A stretch of DNA of 64,000 nt from Pseudocercospora fijiensis CIRAD86. Lineage: Eukaryota > Ascomycota > Dothideomycetes > Mycosphaerellales > Mycosphaerellaceae. Each line of letters starts with the position of its first letter. Position 1 is the first letter of the stretch. The stretch spans positions 2,366,507-2,430,506 of the forward strand of contig NW_006921539.1 of the NCBI RefSeq assembly GCF_000340215.1. The letters are read 5' to 3'. The notes under the pieces are model-generated. The model saw nothing but the letters and a program-made list of their open reading frames with translations. It was not told the DNA's origin and ran no database searches. Position numbers and translations under genes: made by a program. This document shows positions 20,316-32,200 of this stretch, in pieces.

Positions 20316-23237
20316 CTAATTCCACCCCAAGCTGTTTTCCGCCATGATAGGGTTGGAGATGCCTACTTCTCGCACACTTCGTCCATTGCTGCTGCCAGCA
20401 GAATTTCTGCTTCCTCTGCCTATTCGGCCACTGCTACGTCCGCTGTGAGAGCCGGAGCCGGATTCTCGTCCTCCATTGGCGCCAGACATGAAGTAGCCAC
20501 CCATGCCTCCGCCACTGAGAGTGCCAGGAGTGCCGGGTGATCTTTGACTGATTTCGCCTGCTGTCGGGACAGAGCTTGCGCGACGGTGTGATTGTCTCTT
20601 TTTCCGGTAGCGGCGAGCGACGTAGACCATAGCTGCAGCGTATACAGCTGCACCACATACTGCGCCAACACCAATGCCAACTGATGTACCATTGACCTTC
20701 TGTGAACTTCCAGAGTCGCCGCCAATTGGCGCGCCGTCTCCACCAGAGCCAGATGCGCTGGCAGCCGGGTCGTTCTTCTTGTTGTTGTTGTTGGAGGCTG
20801 TTCCGGTACCATCATCCATGTTCGCGCCGGGGACAATAGGGATGGTTGGGTTGATCATCGACATCAGCATGTGTACAGCCTCGACGGGATCGGTGTACGC
20901 CTTGGAGACTTTTGTGTGCAGATCGAGAGCCAATTGATCAACCAAGTCACTGGGGATATATGCCTGGGCGAGAGTAGTGATGTAGCTGAGTGTCTTGGTC
21001 GTGTCATACGGCATCAGCGCCTTCATCTTAACTTGATCGCAGCTGATGTCGAGCGCATAAGCGATACCTTGAGGCAGATATTCGAAGATCTGAGCCGCCG
21101 AGTTGTCAGTGCTGACGACGAATGGGAAGTTCAGTCCATAATTGAATCCCACTTGAATCAGGGTCGAGTTGGCGGGCGGGACAGGGAAGCCGCCCGGGGG
21201 CTGAATGATGCGTGGCATGGCGGTAGGCAGTCCTGGGGCAGCAGAAGTAGTCGTGGTGTCCATTGTCATGGTACTGCCACTCGCTGTAGCACTCGGCGAT
21301 GCGGTTGGGGTCGGCGCATACTGAAGAGATGATGGGATGCTGTAGGAAGTAGCGGAGTCGGTGCCGGTGGGCACGATCGTGGTTGGACCCTTTGATGTCA
21401 GTGTTGACGTGAGGCTGGCCGATTCTGATGATGGGGTTTCTGTGGTCATCGGCTCATATGTCAAGGTAATCGGGCTGCTGGAGGGTGTCGTCGCTGATGG
21501 CGTGGATGTCTGGATGATGATTGACATGTTCGATGGCTTCGTCGTGGTCGCAGATGTGCTCGTAAGCGTAACCTGAGTGTCCGTGGTAAGCGGGATGGAT
21601 GTCGAGATCGTGCTGCCATATCCTGTTGGGACGATGGTTGAGTTGTCCTTCAGAGTAGTGCTGCTGCCAGATGATGCAGAACCCGTCTCTGACGCAGAGC
21701 TGGAAGAGTCTGTGGTCGTAGTGGGCACGGGAATGACGGTTACACCATTCGATCCAGTGGATGTGCTCAAGCTGTACGAACCACCTGAGAAAGCAGTGCC
21801 ACTCATTGTGGAGGAAGATCCTGTCACAGTGGCTGAGACGGAAGGTACACCAGTGGTCTGTGCTGCAAGGGATGAAGCAGCACTAGACAGAATCCCAGAG
21901 AACTCAGAGGCCAACGAGCTTGAGACGGCAGCATCAGTGACTGTCGCGACGATACTAGAAAGCTCCGCACTCAGAGAAGACGCGATGCCTGAAAGCGCTG
22001 AAGTGATGCCTGTGTTGATGGGTCCGTATGCAGTCGTGCCATTGCCGCTGTTGGATGCTGAAGACAAAGCTGAGGAAGCCGCACTGGAAATTTGAGAGGC
22101 GACAGAGGATACCAAACTGGACACAGGAATACCCCCGGAGGCAGTCACGTAAGGTATCGGAACAGATGGCAGAGTGGCTGCGGAGAGAATGCCTGAAGGC
22201 AGAATGCCTGCGGTGGCGTTCACAGCAGTCGGCTCTGGAGTCGATTGGGCTTGGCTGCCGGAGGGCACAGTCGAGGTTGTTGCGCCGTCGATGATCGTGT
22301 TCACTCCCACAATGATTGGCCCACTTGACGTGCCCGATGTGGAAGTCGTGGCATTTGCAGACGTGCTGGGTGGTGGCGTTGGAGGCACATTCGCCGGCGC
22401 ATATCCGTTGGTACCAGTGCTAGGATTGCCAGTTCCAGGTCTCTGTGGGTTGAAGGAGTAGTATTGACCCGCAGATGAGCTAGATGAGGAACTGCTCGAC
22501 GTAGGCGCAGTGCCGAGAATGGGAAGCGGCGAGCCACCAGTACCCTGCGGTCGAGATGGGTTGAAAGCGTCGCTCGAGCTCGAGCTTGACTGCCCGGTGG
22601 GGTGAAGGATACTGGTTGGCAGACCTCCGCTAGAAGGTCCATAGCTGACTGACCATGGTGGAGGTGGCCTGCTAGTAGTGGAGTACGCGGTTGGCGATAC
22701 ACTCTCAGATCCAGAGTATCCCGTAGATGCAGCACCGCCCAGGATTCCCGGCACAACACCCTGGGACGACGATGAGCTTGACGTCGAATCGGGACTGGTG
22801 CCGTCGTATGGACTACTCGACGATGTTGTTAATTGGGAACCTGAGGTTGTAGTCGAAGTCGAGGTTGTGGGCGGGTGGTTCGCTAAGTCGTCAATGACGC
22901 TACTGTAAAAGGAATCCGGTTCGGTGCTAGATGCACTGGGATTGAAGTGGGATGATGTACTGGACGAGTGAGCAAAAGGATTGAAGGCACCGCTTGAGTC
23001 CTGGCTACTCGAGCTGGATGACGACGAATGCGATGGTGGCGGAGCATACGTCGAAGAAGTCTCGGCGATTTCCGTCGAATTCGGGTACTGTCTCTTGATA
23101 TGCCTCGGGAAGTAGTATTTGGGCCGTTCTGGTTCCTGGGGGTGGGGAGCGGGCGCAGCGTCCGCTTTCGTGACAGGTCCTCGCATGGACATGACCGCGA
23201 GTGCGGCAAACCATGCCTGGGTTGATGTGGTCTTCAT
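20316..23237 (-). CDS. MSB2: Signalling mucin MSB2 (plasma-membrane osmo/surface sensor)
   Basis: Single-exon gene of 973 residues. Msb2 is a cell-surface mucin upstream of MAPK pathways for filamentous growth and, in plant pathogens, surface sensing. A signal peptide (about 1-27) is followed by KRQYPNS, a possible kexin site, then roughly 650 residues of Ser/Thr/Pro-rich mucin sequence expected to be heavily O-mannosylated. The conserved membrane-proximal domain reads PPGGFPVPPANSTLIQVGF, NYGLNFPFVVS, AAQIFEYLPQGIAYALDISC and INPTIPIVPG. One TM helix at about 852-874 is followed by RRYRKKR and a 95-residue basic, Ser/Gly-rich tail. Domain order and length match filamentous-fungal Msb2; the poor conservation of the mucin region is normal. 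Confidence 0.93.
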   Translation of the reverse strand: MKTTSTQAWFAALAVMSMRGPVTKADAAPAPHPQEPERPKYYFPRHIKRQYPNSTEIAETSSTYAPPPSHSSSSSSSSQDSSGAFNPFAHSSSTSSHFNPSASSTEPDSFYSSVIDDLANHPPTTSTSTTTSGSQLTTSSSSPYDGTSPDSTSSSSSSQGVVPGILGGAASTGYSGSESVSPTAYSTTSRPPPPWSVSYGPSSGGLPTSILHPTGQSSSSSSDAFNPSRPQGTGGSPLPILGTAPTSSSSSSSSSAGQYYSFNPQRPGTGNPSTGTNGYAPANVPPTPPPSTSANATTSTSGTSSGPIIVGVNTIIDGATTSTVPSGSQAQSTPEPTAVNATAGILPSGILSAATLPSVPIPYVTASGGIPVSSLVSSVASQISSAASSALSSASNSGNGTTAYGPINTGITSALSGIASSLSAELSSIVATVTDAAVSSSLASEFSGILSSAASSLAAQTTGVPSVSATVTGSSSTMSGTAFSGGSYSLSTSTGSNGVTVIPVPTTTTDSSSSASETGSASSGSSTTLKDNSTIVPTGYGSTISTSIPLTTDTQVTLTSTSATTTKPSNMSIIIQTSTPSATTPSSSPITLTYEPMTTETPSSESASLTSTLTSKGPTTIVPTGTDSATSYSIPSSLQYAPTPTASPSATASGSTMTMDTTTTSAAPGLPTAMPRIIQPPGGFPVPPANSTLIQVGFNYGLNFPFVVSTDNSAAQIFEYLPQGIAYALDISCDQVKMKALMPYDTTKTLSYITTLAQAYIPSDLVDQLALDLHTKVSKAYTDPVEAVHMLMSMINPTIPIVPGANMDDGTGTASNNNNKKNDPAASASGSGGDGAPIGGDSGSSQKVNGTSVGIGVGAVCGAAVYAAAMVYVARRYRKKRQSHRRASSVPTAGEISQRSPGTPGTLSGGGMGGYFMSGANGGRESGSGSHSGRSSGRIGRGSRNSAGSSNGRSVREVGISNPIMAENSLGWN

Positions 23238-25411
23238 ATTAATATCTTGGGGGTGAAAGTGGAAAAAGTGGAAGATCAGGTGTGGAATGAGCAGTCAGCC
23301 TAGGGTCAGTCAGCGCCAAACACGTCCCAATGGCCATGTCTGAATGTTCCGCGTACCGTCGAAGAGTGGGGTTCAAACGAGTGTACGTGACGATTGTCAC
23401 AGAATGGAAAGCTTGCTGAAGTCGATCAAAACGGGATGAAAGACTTGTAGGCAAACAGGGTGACTTTTCAGAACATCCTACCCGCGGTCGTTTCTGCTGT
23501 CTTGGAAAAGGAGTGTCGGTAGTTGGTACAGCGAGTGGGGGAAGTCGGAAAGCGCAGCAGACGTGCCAGCAGTCGAGGTATTTGGCGTGGGCGATGGGCG
23601 ATGGGCGATGGGCGGTAATTTGGGCGTGCCCAAGGTGCCGGCGACGGTCAAAGGAGCGCACGTGGCGCGGCTATTTCGCAGACAAAGAAGGCGTTCTTTG
23701 AGCACGTATATGCAAAAGCCACAGAAATGGTGCCAGACCACTGAGCTCGGGTCAGCGTCAAGGTGCTGCGCTGTGTGTTGCTTTGAGGTGCTGTGTTGTG
23801 CTGCGGCTGAGGAGGAGCTTCGTTTCGGCTTGGCGTTTCCGGACAACGGCCGAGCAGCAAGCGCGTCTTTCACTCCTCCCACGGGCAAATGACACTCGGA
23901 GATCTCGAATGGCGGGCAGACAGCGGAAAGAATGGGCGTGGATATTAGAAGGCCGTAAGTCGGAAAGTCGGGTTGAGGCAGCGTGTGGAAGCGAATGTGG
24001 TGTGTTCGGTGTGGAAGCGCAAGGGCGAGGGCGAGGAAAGGGGTGAGTCGAGGAGCCGGCGGCAGCGGGTCAGGATTTGATGCAGGCGAGTTCCGGCTTT
24101 GTCGACGGCGAAATTGGCAGATGCGGACTGCGGCAGAGGAGCAGGACAGCGTGTCGGAGCGGTGCACGGCGGTGGGCGGAGGGCGGAGGGCGGAGGGAGG
24201 TGGGAGAGGGCGAGGGCGAGGGCGGCGAGGTGAGCGGTGCTGGAGACAGAGAACAGAGAGAGCAGGAGCAGAGAGTTGTTCCAAGGCACACACAGCGTGC
24301 AACGATCAGGCTGGCTGGCCTGGCGCAACGCTTACGCAGCGTGCGTGCGGCTTGCAGGCTTTGCTCCAAAGCCGTCGCGGTACGAGAGATTAGGTACTAG
24401 CCGTTCTCATCATCCTGCCCACCACCGTGCACTGCACTGCACTCCACCTGTGCCGCCACTCGTCCTATCACGGCACTGTATATCTGTATGTGACCGTCTG
24501 CGGATATACCGTACATAGCGCGAGGCCAATAATGAGGCTGCACGCACGCTTATTTGCGCCCTCTTGTCCTCTGCGAGTCTTCCTTGCGAGCTGGCCGCCT
24601 GCGAGGGGAGCCTTTGACTACGTACAGCGGACTACTGTGCAGCGTGCAGCTACACACAGGTATCGATACAGTACAGTACAGTACTTCCTCCCGCTGCAGT
24701 CTATTATCGCCATCGCCCGTGCCTGCCCTTCCTTGCCATGCATCTGATAAATGTCTGCAGCCCCGCAGTTCAGCCTGTAGCAAGCGCGCCTACAAAGAAA
24801 TTGCAGTGTGATGAGGCCGGCTCAACGAAGCATGCCGCATCGCCAGGCCCACGTTTCGACCGCATCCTTACCGTATGCGGCATCTTCCCGCCAGGAACAC
24901 CTTCATCATCAGATCATACGAGCTGTGCGAGCACTGATTATTGATGAGCAGGCATCGCAGACTTTGAATAGCCGATAGAATACGCCGAAAAGTGTCATTT
25001 CAAACTTCCCGTTACGGCTGTAGCGCTACGTGAGAAAAGACAATAATTCCGAAGAGAAGGGAAGGGCAAGGTGACCTGTCGCAGTGTAGCAGGCAAGAAA
25101 TTTAAATTCAGGACCTGTCCGCGTGTGCCTGAAACGGGCGAACTGCCGTGCCGTACGATCGTGGCAGATATACAGTAGTACATACACGAGTGGACACTTT
25201 TCTTCTTCGCACTTCTTCTTCTTCTTCAGCTGTTCATCGTGTGAAATTTTGTTTTATTATTGATTACATACATGTACATACATGACCTGCACTGCACTGC
25301 AATCCTAAGGCTGCAACGGCAATTGCAATGCCGATAACGCGTAAGCATGACGCCCAACGATCGAACGGTACTGTGTATATCAGCAACTGCAGGGGTGGCA
25401 CGGGGCATATA
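23238..25411. other. Long 5' flank of MSB2 and gene-free spacer up to the transposon
   Basis: About 2.2 kb with no gene I can support. Several long open frames on both strands (for example 24302-23478) are Pro/Arg-rich translations of simple GGCGAGGGCGAG-like sequence around 24160-24240 and look like artefacts of GC skew. Short repeats include the TACAG run at 24668-24682 and CTTCTT near 25215-25230. The region next to MSB2 is probably promoter and long 5' UTR, as is usual for signalling genes. Confidence 0.5.
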
Positions 25412-28400
25412 GAGTTGCTAGCAACTCCAACTATACCAAGCCCCGCTAAACCTAATACAAATCGTACTCTTAGCATTCCCACAATCTCCGCTAATCCTAA
25501 ATTCCTTTCTATATAACCTCTTCTAATAACTACTATACTATATAATAGACCTATCTACGCCTAACGACGTCGGTGCCCTTTAGCGGCTTCGACAACGAGT
25601 GTTTAACCTTATAAAAGACATTAAAACAGACACTAAGGGTTAGAAATTAATATAGAGACTATATAGCAATTAATATACCCGGAAATCTATTAAGAAGCTA
25701 TCTATAATAACGCCTAATATAGAGACAGGGCTATACTATAAGAAGTCCTACTTCTATTATATAGAAAAGTAGCGCCTTAACAAGCTAAATAAGGAAGCAG
25801 TAGGTGTTAAGGATAGGCGTGTATTTAAACCGCTTAAGAAGGAGTATAGAATAGGCTTCGTTACTAAGGTTGAATACTATAATAACAACGCTACTAGAAG
25901 AGTTAGTATTCGTCGCTATACTGCTATAACGGAGTATACACACACACTCGACTACCTTAATAGCCGTAAGGTATACTAGTATATTAGAGATAAGGTTAAG
26001 AAGTAAATCGATTACTCGCTATAAGCTAGAAGAACCTTCGACGCCTTATAGGGGCAATATAGTAACAATCTCGGCGTGTCTTATCTCGATATTACTACTA
26101 TATACAATGCCGCTAAACAGTCGCCTTATTATAACCGTAATAAGCGCTTTATAACTCTAGAAGAGAGAGGTAATATAGAGCTTTAATTAAAGGGAATTAC
26201 GAAGACTACAAACGATAACAACCTGTACTTTAAGGAGTTTAGTGTCTATACTAAAGATAGTATTAGAAGGGGCTTTGTATAGGCTTCGGAAGAGGGCATT
26301 TAGCTACTAATAAAGTATAGCAAATTAATACTGCTAGACGATATACACGAAGTTAACTAGCTCGATTAGAAGTTGTTTAATATCTTAGTATACGACAACA
26401 ATATTAAATAGCGGCCTATAGTATACGCTTTGCTAGAAAGCAAGCATAGTGTTGTCTACGTATAGGCACTTAGACACCTGTCTTCTTAGGGTCGTTATAG
26501 CGAGCCTAGCGGCTAGCAATTACAATAGTCTATTAGTAATAACTTAGCATCTAAACAATAGGCTATTAAAGACATCTTTCTATAGGCGTATACCTATCTT
26601 TGTACACGGCACTTATTACAGACTATTCGCCGCAAGTTTCTACTTAAAGGCCCCTATCGGAAGGTCTATAAGAAGCTAGTATAGGTTATACTATACGCAG
26701 AGTCTAAGTAGGAGGTAGAGGTTGGAATACAGGCTGCTTTTAATGCCTTACCTCGCGGCAAGAACGACAACCTATATAATTATATAACACGAGAATAGTT
26801 AGTTAAGTACGCCTAGATATAGACTACCTGCGAGCGGAGGAACAACCCCCTACTTATGCGCGTAAGTACTATATAATAGCTACCCTCTGTCCTCTTCTAA
26901 CCGATCGTTGCTAACCGTTCTTGCTTAGATACGCACAACTTCGCTAGTCGAAGGCTACTACTCGGATTTTAAGAGCGGCATTACGACTATTAAAGCTAAC
27001 TTCTTACTCTCCGGTTGCCTTATACACTCGTTAGACATCGATAAGAAGTAGCACAATAACGCAATAAAGGCCTCTGCTAAGGACAATATGCTCTACTTGT
27101 TTAGTCGCCTTTAGGGTGACTATAAGCGGTTTAACGAATTGCTATACTATCTATAAAGCCTTATTGCTAAGCAATATCGATTAGCTTAAAAGCGTATAGA
27201 CAACGGCCTTCTAAACTAGTTAAGATATTAACTATAGATCGATAACTACATCCCTAATATATACTAGTGTTACTTCTAGAAGCAGTATTACTAACCGTGT
27301 CGGTATATCTAGTACGATTAAGAGATTGAAGGTAATAGAATAAGTGCTAAACAGGTGGATTGCTATATAGACCGTTTCTTCGATCCTAAGGGCTTTAACG
27401 GCGATATTAATTCTACTAAGACATACTTAGAATAGCTTATTAACGAGAATCTACTAGAAGAAGATAAAGACGGTAAGGTCGATACTCTTCGCACTATTAC
27501 GAAGGACCGCTATCTTCTATTGCGTAGTATACTTAAGAATATTATATATAACTATTATTAGAAGGCGAAGTAGGTAGAGGCGGTTATTCTAGCTAACTTA
27601 TTATACGCCTATCGGACTAATATTGCTATATAGTATTAGGCCGAATATATGCGACTGTCGGCGGCGGTAGAGCTATTATAATAGCTCTAGCAATATTAAT
27701 AGCGACACGACAATAGCACGTTGTTTGCTATCTAATAGACGCAGGTCGAAATAGGCGTCGGCGCCTTACTATTAATCTACTACTACTAGCGATAGCACCC
27801 GCGATAACAACCTTATTAAATACAATAGCCGCGGTAGGTAAGGGACCTATTTGCGCTAGGCGAGGGCACTTAACGCGCGCTAGAGTATACGGCGACTAAC
27901 CTTTATACTAATTAGTATAGATATAGTTACTAACCTCCTCCGCCGTCCTTCTAGCTGCCTTCCTCGTCGCAATTTAAACCTATATAGGTTACTAACTCGG
28001 TACTTTATAATACGTATGCCGCAGGCGACGGCACCTTCTAATATAGCATACCTTCTTTAAACGACGGCAGTTTAATAGACGTTATACGCTACGTCCTTTA
28101 CTAATAGCGACTTCTATATACGCCTACTATACCGAGCGGTCTTCGTTACTCTATAGCCGCCGCTAATACACCTATACCGTAGCTATTAGACCTGCGACAA
28201 TATACGCTAATCGATATATTATAACTTAGTTACGAGGAAGCTTCTACCTTTATTAGAGACCGCCGATTTCTATTAGAAGAATAGCAACGAGTGTTTAATA
28301 GTAGGACCTTTAGTAGCGGTAGCGGCAGTAGACATAGTAGCGGTAGATATAGCGGCAATAGACAATAAGGGCAAGAGCAAGTAGATATACCTCGAATTTA

Positions 28401-28541
28401 GCGTAACGGCTATACTATACGTTAACTTTAGCTTTATTTAGTTATCGCTAGCGACCTTAGTTAAAATTACTAAATTCCTAAAGCCCTTTTGAATTTGAAG
28501 CACATTTCAACCAAATTCATTAGGGGAGTTGCTAGCAACTC
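25412..28541 (+). mobile_element. RIP-mutated Mutator-like (MULE) DNA transposon
   Basis: An AT-rich block lies between two identical 16-bp palindromes (25412-25427 and 28526-28541); read as inverted ends, the match extends one more base. Inside, TA dinucleotides are abundant and CA/TG scarce, as expected after repeat-induced point mutation. No normal ORF survives. Reading through the stops in one frame reveals a transposase-like protein (separate entry). The palindromic ends may be terminal inverted repeats or contain the target duplication; the flanking bases outside (GGGGCATATA on the left, GAAGTAGGGG on the right) show no obvious further duplication. Insertion lies between MSB2 and the ABC transporter gene. 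Confidence 0.75.
25690..27700 (+). pseudogene. Degenerate MULE-type transposase
   Basis: In a single frame (codons at 25731, 25734 and so on) the sequence reads as one protein broken by about twenty stops. Nearly all are TAG where Trp is expected, plus a few TAA where Gln fits: the RIP signature. Recognisable stretches are LLDDIHEVN-LD-KLFNILV and YALLESKHSVVYV-ALRHL, which match the DDE region of Mutator-like transposases, then CTRHLLQTIRRKF. A fossil intron with intact GTAAGT, GCTAAC and TTAG lies at 26862-26928. After it comes TTSLVEGYYSDFKSGITT, matching the VEG-H--LK block that follows the catalytic core in these enzymes. The part after about 27700 is unassigned. The superfamily assignment is by eye. 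Confidence 0.6.
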
Positions 28542-29201
28542 GAAGTAGGGGGTAGGACTGGGGTAAAAGTGGGTCGAGCCAATCAGCGCGAGTTGCTGAT
28601 ATACAGACCACTGATCGAACGAGGAAGCAAAAGCACCCACGTGATTTTCTCAAACTCATCGCATGTTCTTTCTGCAGCACAGCACAGCATGTCATGTATG
28701 ATGAAACGTCGCACAGCACCACACAAGAATCCGACCATGTACTCCGAGTTGTATGCATTGATTGATTGCCTCGAAGGATTTTTTGATAAGAAGCTTTCGA
28801 TAGAACAATGGCGACTGCTGGCACGGAACTCATCGTCGGACTTGAACGCACCGCCAAGTCCAACCGCAGCAAGCAGAAAAAAAAAATAATCACTTTTCAT
28901 GTAATTTCCATCATGGCATGCATGTATACCACCATACCAATACCAATACCAATACCAATACTTCTTTCTCTATCTACTAGCGAGCGAGCGAGCGACTGGG
29001 TCAGATTAAATATACAATGTTAAAACTCTGTGCGCGTGCGCGTGCGCGTATGCGTGTGTGTATGTAAGAGAGAGAGAGAAAGAGGCCGTCGATCAATCCG
29101 ATCACTCCTCCTCCACACCTAACAATCTATCCACGCCGCCAAGGCCCATCGCTATGCAAATCTACGAAAATCCATCCCGGTCCAACGTGGGATCAAGTCG
29201 A
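28542..29201. other. Spacer with microsatellites between transposon and ABC transporter
   Basis: Contains an (ACCAAT)n-like array at about 28934-28960, GAGC repeats at 28980-28993, an alternating GCGCGT/GTGT tract at 29033-29063 and a short AG run at 29067-29083. The right part is probably the 3' UTR of the transporter. No gene supported. Confidence 0.5.
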
Positions 29202-32200
29202 CTACGCCGACTCCGCCTTCTTCGACTGCTTCGTCCTCAACTTCATCAGCACATACACACACCCATACGAACTGAGCGCGAAAAGCACCACGATCGCCGC
29301 ATCCCTCCATCCATAATAATAATCGTGGATGTTGAGCGTGTACAGGTAATCAGCGCCGGTGCGGTACTGACAAACCTTGCAACCACTCGTCGCATCCGGG
29401 TTGACGAGATTCGCGCGAGATCCCGGTCCGACCATGTACTCGGCCAGATACGACGCGCACGTTTGGCCGTCGGGCGTGTCGAAGACGGCGAATTCGCTTT
29501 CTTTGCATTTGACTTGCACGTCGAAGGTGGTGAAGACGAGCAAGCTGCTCATGAGGTAGTTGAAGGGGTTCATCCAGTAGATCCAGTATCTCCAGAACGG
29601 TTGCAGTTGCGAGTAGGGCTCGAGGACACCGCAGAAGGACGCGAGCGTGCCGATGATGAGCGGGTTGACGAGCGCCGCGAAGACCTCGTTGGGTGCGTAG
29701 GCCGCGATGGCTTGGCCGATACCTGAGGAAGAACATGGTCAGTGAGATGTATGTGGGGAGGGAGTGAGGACGTGATGAAACTTACCCGTGTAGATGAACT
29801 CGTAGAACAGCATGACGAAGAAGACTGCACCGGCCTTGTTGCTATCTCCCGGGAAGCCGACGGTATAGTACCAGACAACAAAGTAGAGCACTCCACAGAT
29901 GCACAGATACGGGATCTCACTAATGATCTGCGCCGTACAGAACGCGAACCAGTGGTACATCTTGCTCTTCTTCTCTCGAGCCTCGTAGATGTCTCGTCGT
30001 GATAAGAAGAGCGGTTGCAGTTGAGCAATGACACCAGGAGCGACGAAGATGAAGTTGAAGATGGTGAAGAGACGCAGCTGGAGCGATTGTACGCTGTTGT
30101 CGATCATCCAGAATGAGAAAGCATTGAACAGTCCCGAACCGACGTGCAATCCAAACTTGTTGTTACAGTAGTCCGTGTTGCGGTAGAGCGCGACGTTCAT
30201 GCGGTGCGTGACAATCTTCATTTGCTCCCACATGGGCATGGCGAACTCGTGCCCATCATCTACCGTTGCGGGAGGTTTCGATGCCGCGTCAGCGATGATG
30301 AAGTCGAGCTCTCTCGTCATGTTGTGATATTCGGGACTGCTCAGCCAAACTTGGTTCCAATCTCTGTCCCTGCTGAAAGTGCCCGAAACGACGTCGATCA
30401 TGTGTTCAGCGGGGTTGGCATTTGCCGGGCACGGTGCGCCGTAACGACCGAAGTAGTCCTTGACCGTCTGACCATTGTCACCGATGTCGCCGAAGTAGAC
30501 CGTCTTCCCGCCTTTTGCAAGAAGGAGGAGCGTGTCGAATTGCGCGAACAAGGAGGCTGAAGGCTGATGGATGGTGACAAGAACGGCCTGACCAACATCG
30601 GCGAGCTTTCGCAGGAAGCGAGTAATGTTGAAAGCAGCTTGCCCGTCGAGACCGGAAGTAGGCTCGTCAAGGAAGATCAAGATGCTGGGCTTCGAGACGA
30701 GTTCGACACCAATCGTAAGTCTCTTGCGTTGCTCGACCGACAGACCAGCCGTCGTGGTTCCGATCAATGTGTTCTCGATGTCGTGCATTTCGAGCAAGTC
30801 AATGATAGTATCAACATACCTCAGCTTCTCAGCCCGAGGGGTGTCGCGACTTTGGCGGAGCAAGGCGGAGAATTCCAAAGCCTCACGGACAGTGGAAAGA
30901 GGTTCATGGATATCGAGCTGCTCACAGTACCCAGCAGATCTTTGAAAGGAGATCGGAAGATCACGACCGTCGACGAGGATGCTGCCTTTGATTGTGCCTT
31001 GAGTCTTGCGTTGCGCGAGGACGTCGAGCAAAGTTGTCTTGCCAGCACCAGACGAACCCATTAGAGCGCCAAGCATTCCAGGTTTGACCCAGCCTTGGAC
31101 ATCGTCGAGCAGTAGGCGAGGACCCGAAGGAGTGCTGACAGTGTAGCTGAGGTGCTTCCAAGTGAACACAGAGGTGTTGCGAATCAACTGTTTGTCCACA
31201 TCGTCATTCTTGTAGTCGCGCTTCTCAGAATCGGAGGGCACAGTCTTCTCACTGCCTGGTAAAGACGAGGCAGACTGAGATTCCTCATCCCTCTTCACCA
31301 AGTGCATGGCTTTCTTCTGCTTCTCACGTGGGACGACGAGGAATCCACTGTTGCCCGAGATTTGACTCCAGCCGCTGGTGAAGTAGACAGTCAACACCAC
31401 CCAAAGCAGCCACCAGGCCCAAACAATGCCAAAGTTCCTCCAAATGTTCCCAGAGGAGTACGAAAGACCTTTGAGATATTGCTCTCCGGTGAGGGCTGCA
31501 GCGCCCTTCGGAGCACCTCTGACGCCGGTACAAGCTTGGAAGCTGCTGTCATTGTAGCTCGGACCGAATGGCGCGAGATTTGGAGGAACGCAAGGGATCT
31601 CAGTGTCCCTGAACTCAACTCCCGAGACGGCTTCGTAGCCGAACGCTATCGGATTGATCCAAAAGATCCAAACGAACCACGGATGCATGTTAGGCTTCGG
31701 AATCATGTATCCAGCATACATGACCATAGCACTGAGCCAGAAACCGGCCACGTTGGAAGCGCCGTCGAATGTCGGAACGGCCGCACCGACTGCCCTGAAG
31801 TTTGCAGTCACGCACATAGTACAGGTGTACAAGATACCCCAATGGCTGAAAAAGGCCGAGGCTTCCGATTTGAGACCAGTCATGAAGTAGTTGGGAATTG
31901 CGAAGATGGTGATCTGAAAAATCAGGATCGGAATGTCCGCGCAAATTTGAGCAATGCAGAAGGCAGCCGGGTGATAGAGAGCGAATCCACGATGCTTTGC
32001 CAGCACAGGTCGTGCAGCGAAGGAGTTTGTTACCTCAGCGAAGGCCAGGAGACAGTTGAACAGAAGTGCAAAGAAGAGCGAACCGCCTTTGGTGAAGAGA
32101 CCACCGGTGTTAGCCTGAGCGTTGTAGAAGAGCGAGCCGGCGACGAGGGACTGAACAAGCGTTGAGCCTTGTTTGATGGCGAAGGTGGCCTTGTCACCCC

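Noticed and set aside
23478..24302. 274-codon minus-strand frame upstream of MSB2
   Set aside because: Pro/Arg/Ser-rich, low complexity, overlapped by open frames on the other strand, and no domain or signal peptide; best explained by GC-rich simple sequence in the MSB2 5' flank.
25412..28541. CRISPR-like or rRNA content in the AT-rich block
   Set aside because: No regularly spaced repeats and no rRNA-like segments; the frame read through the stops fits a transposase.
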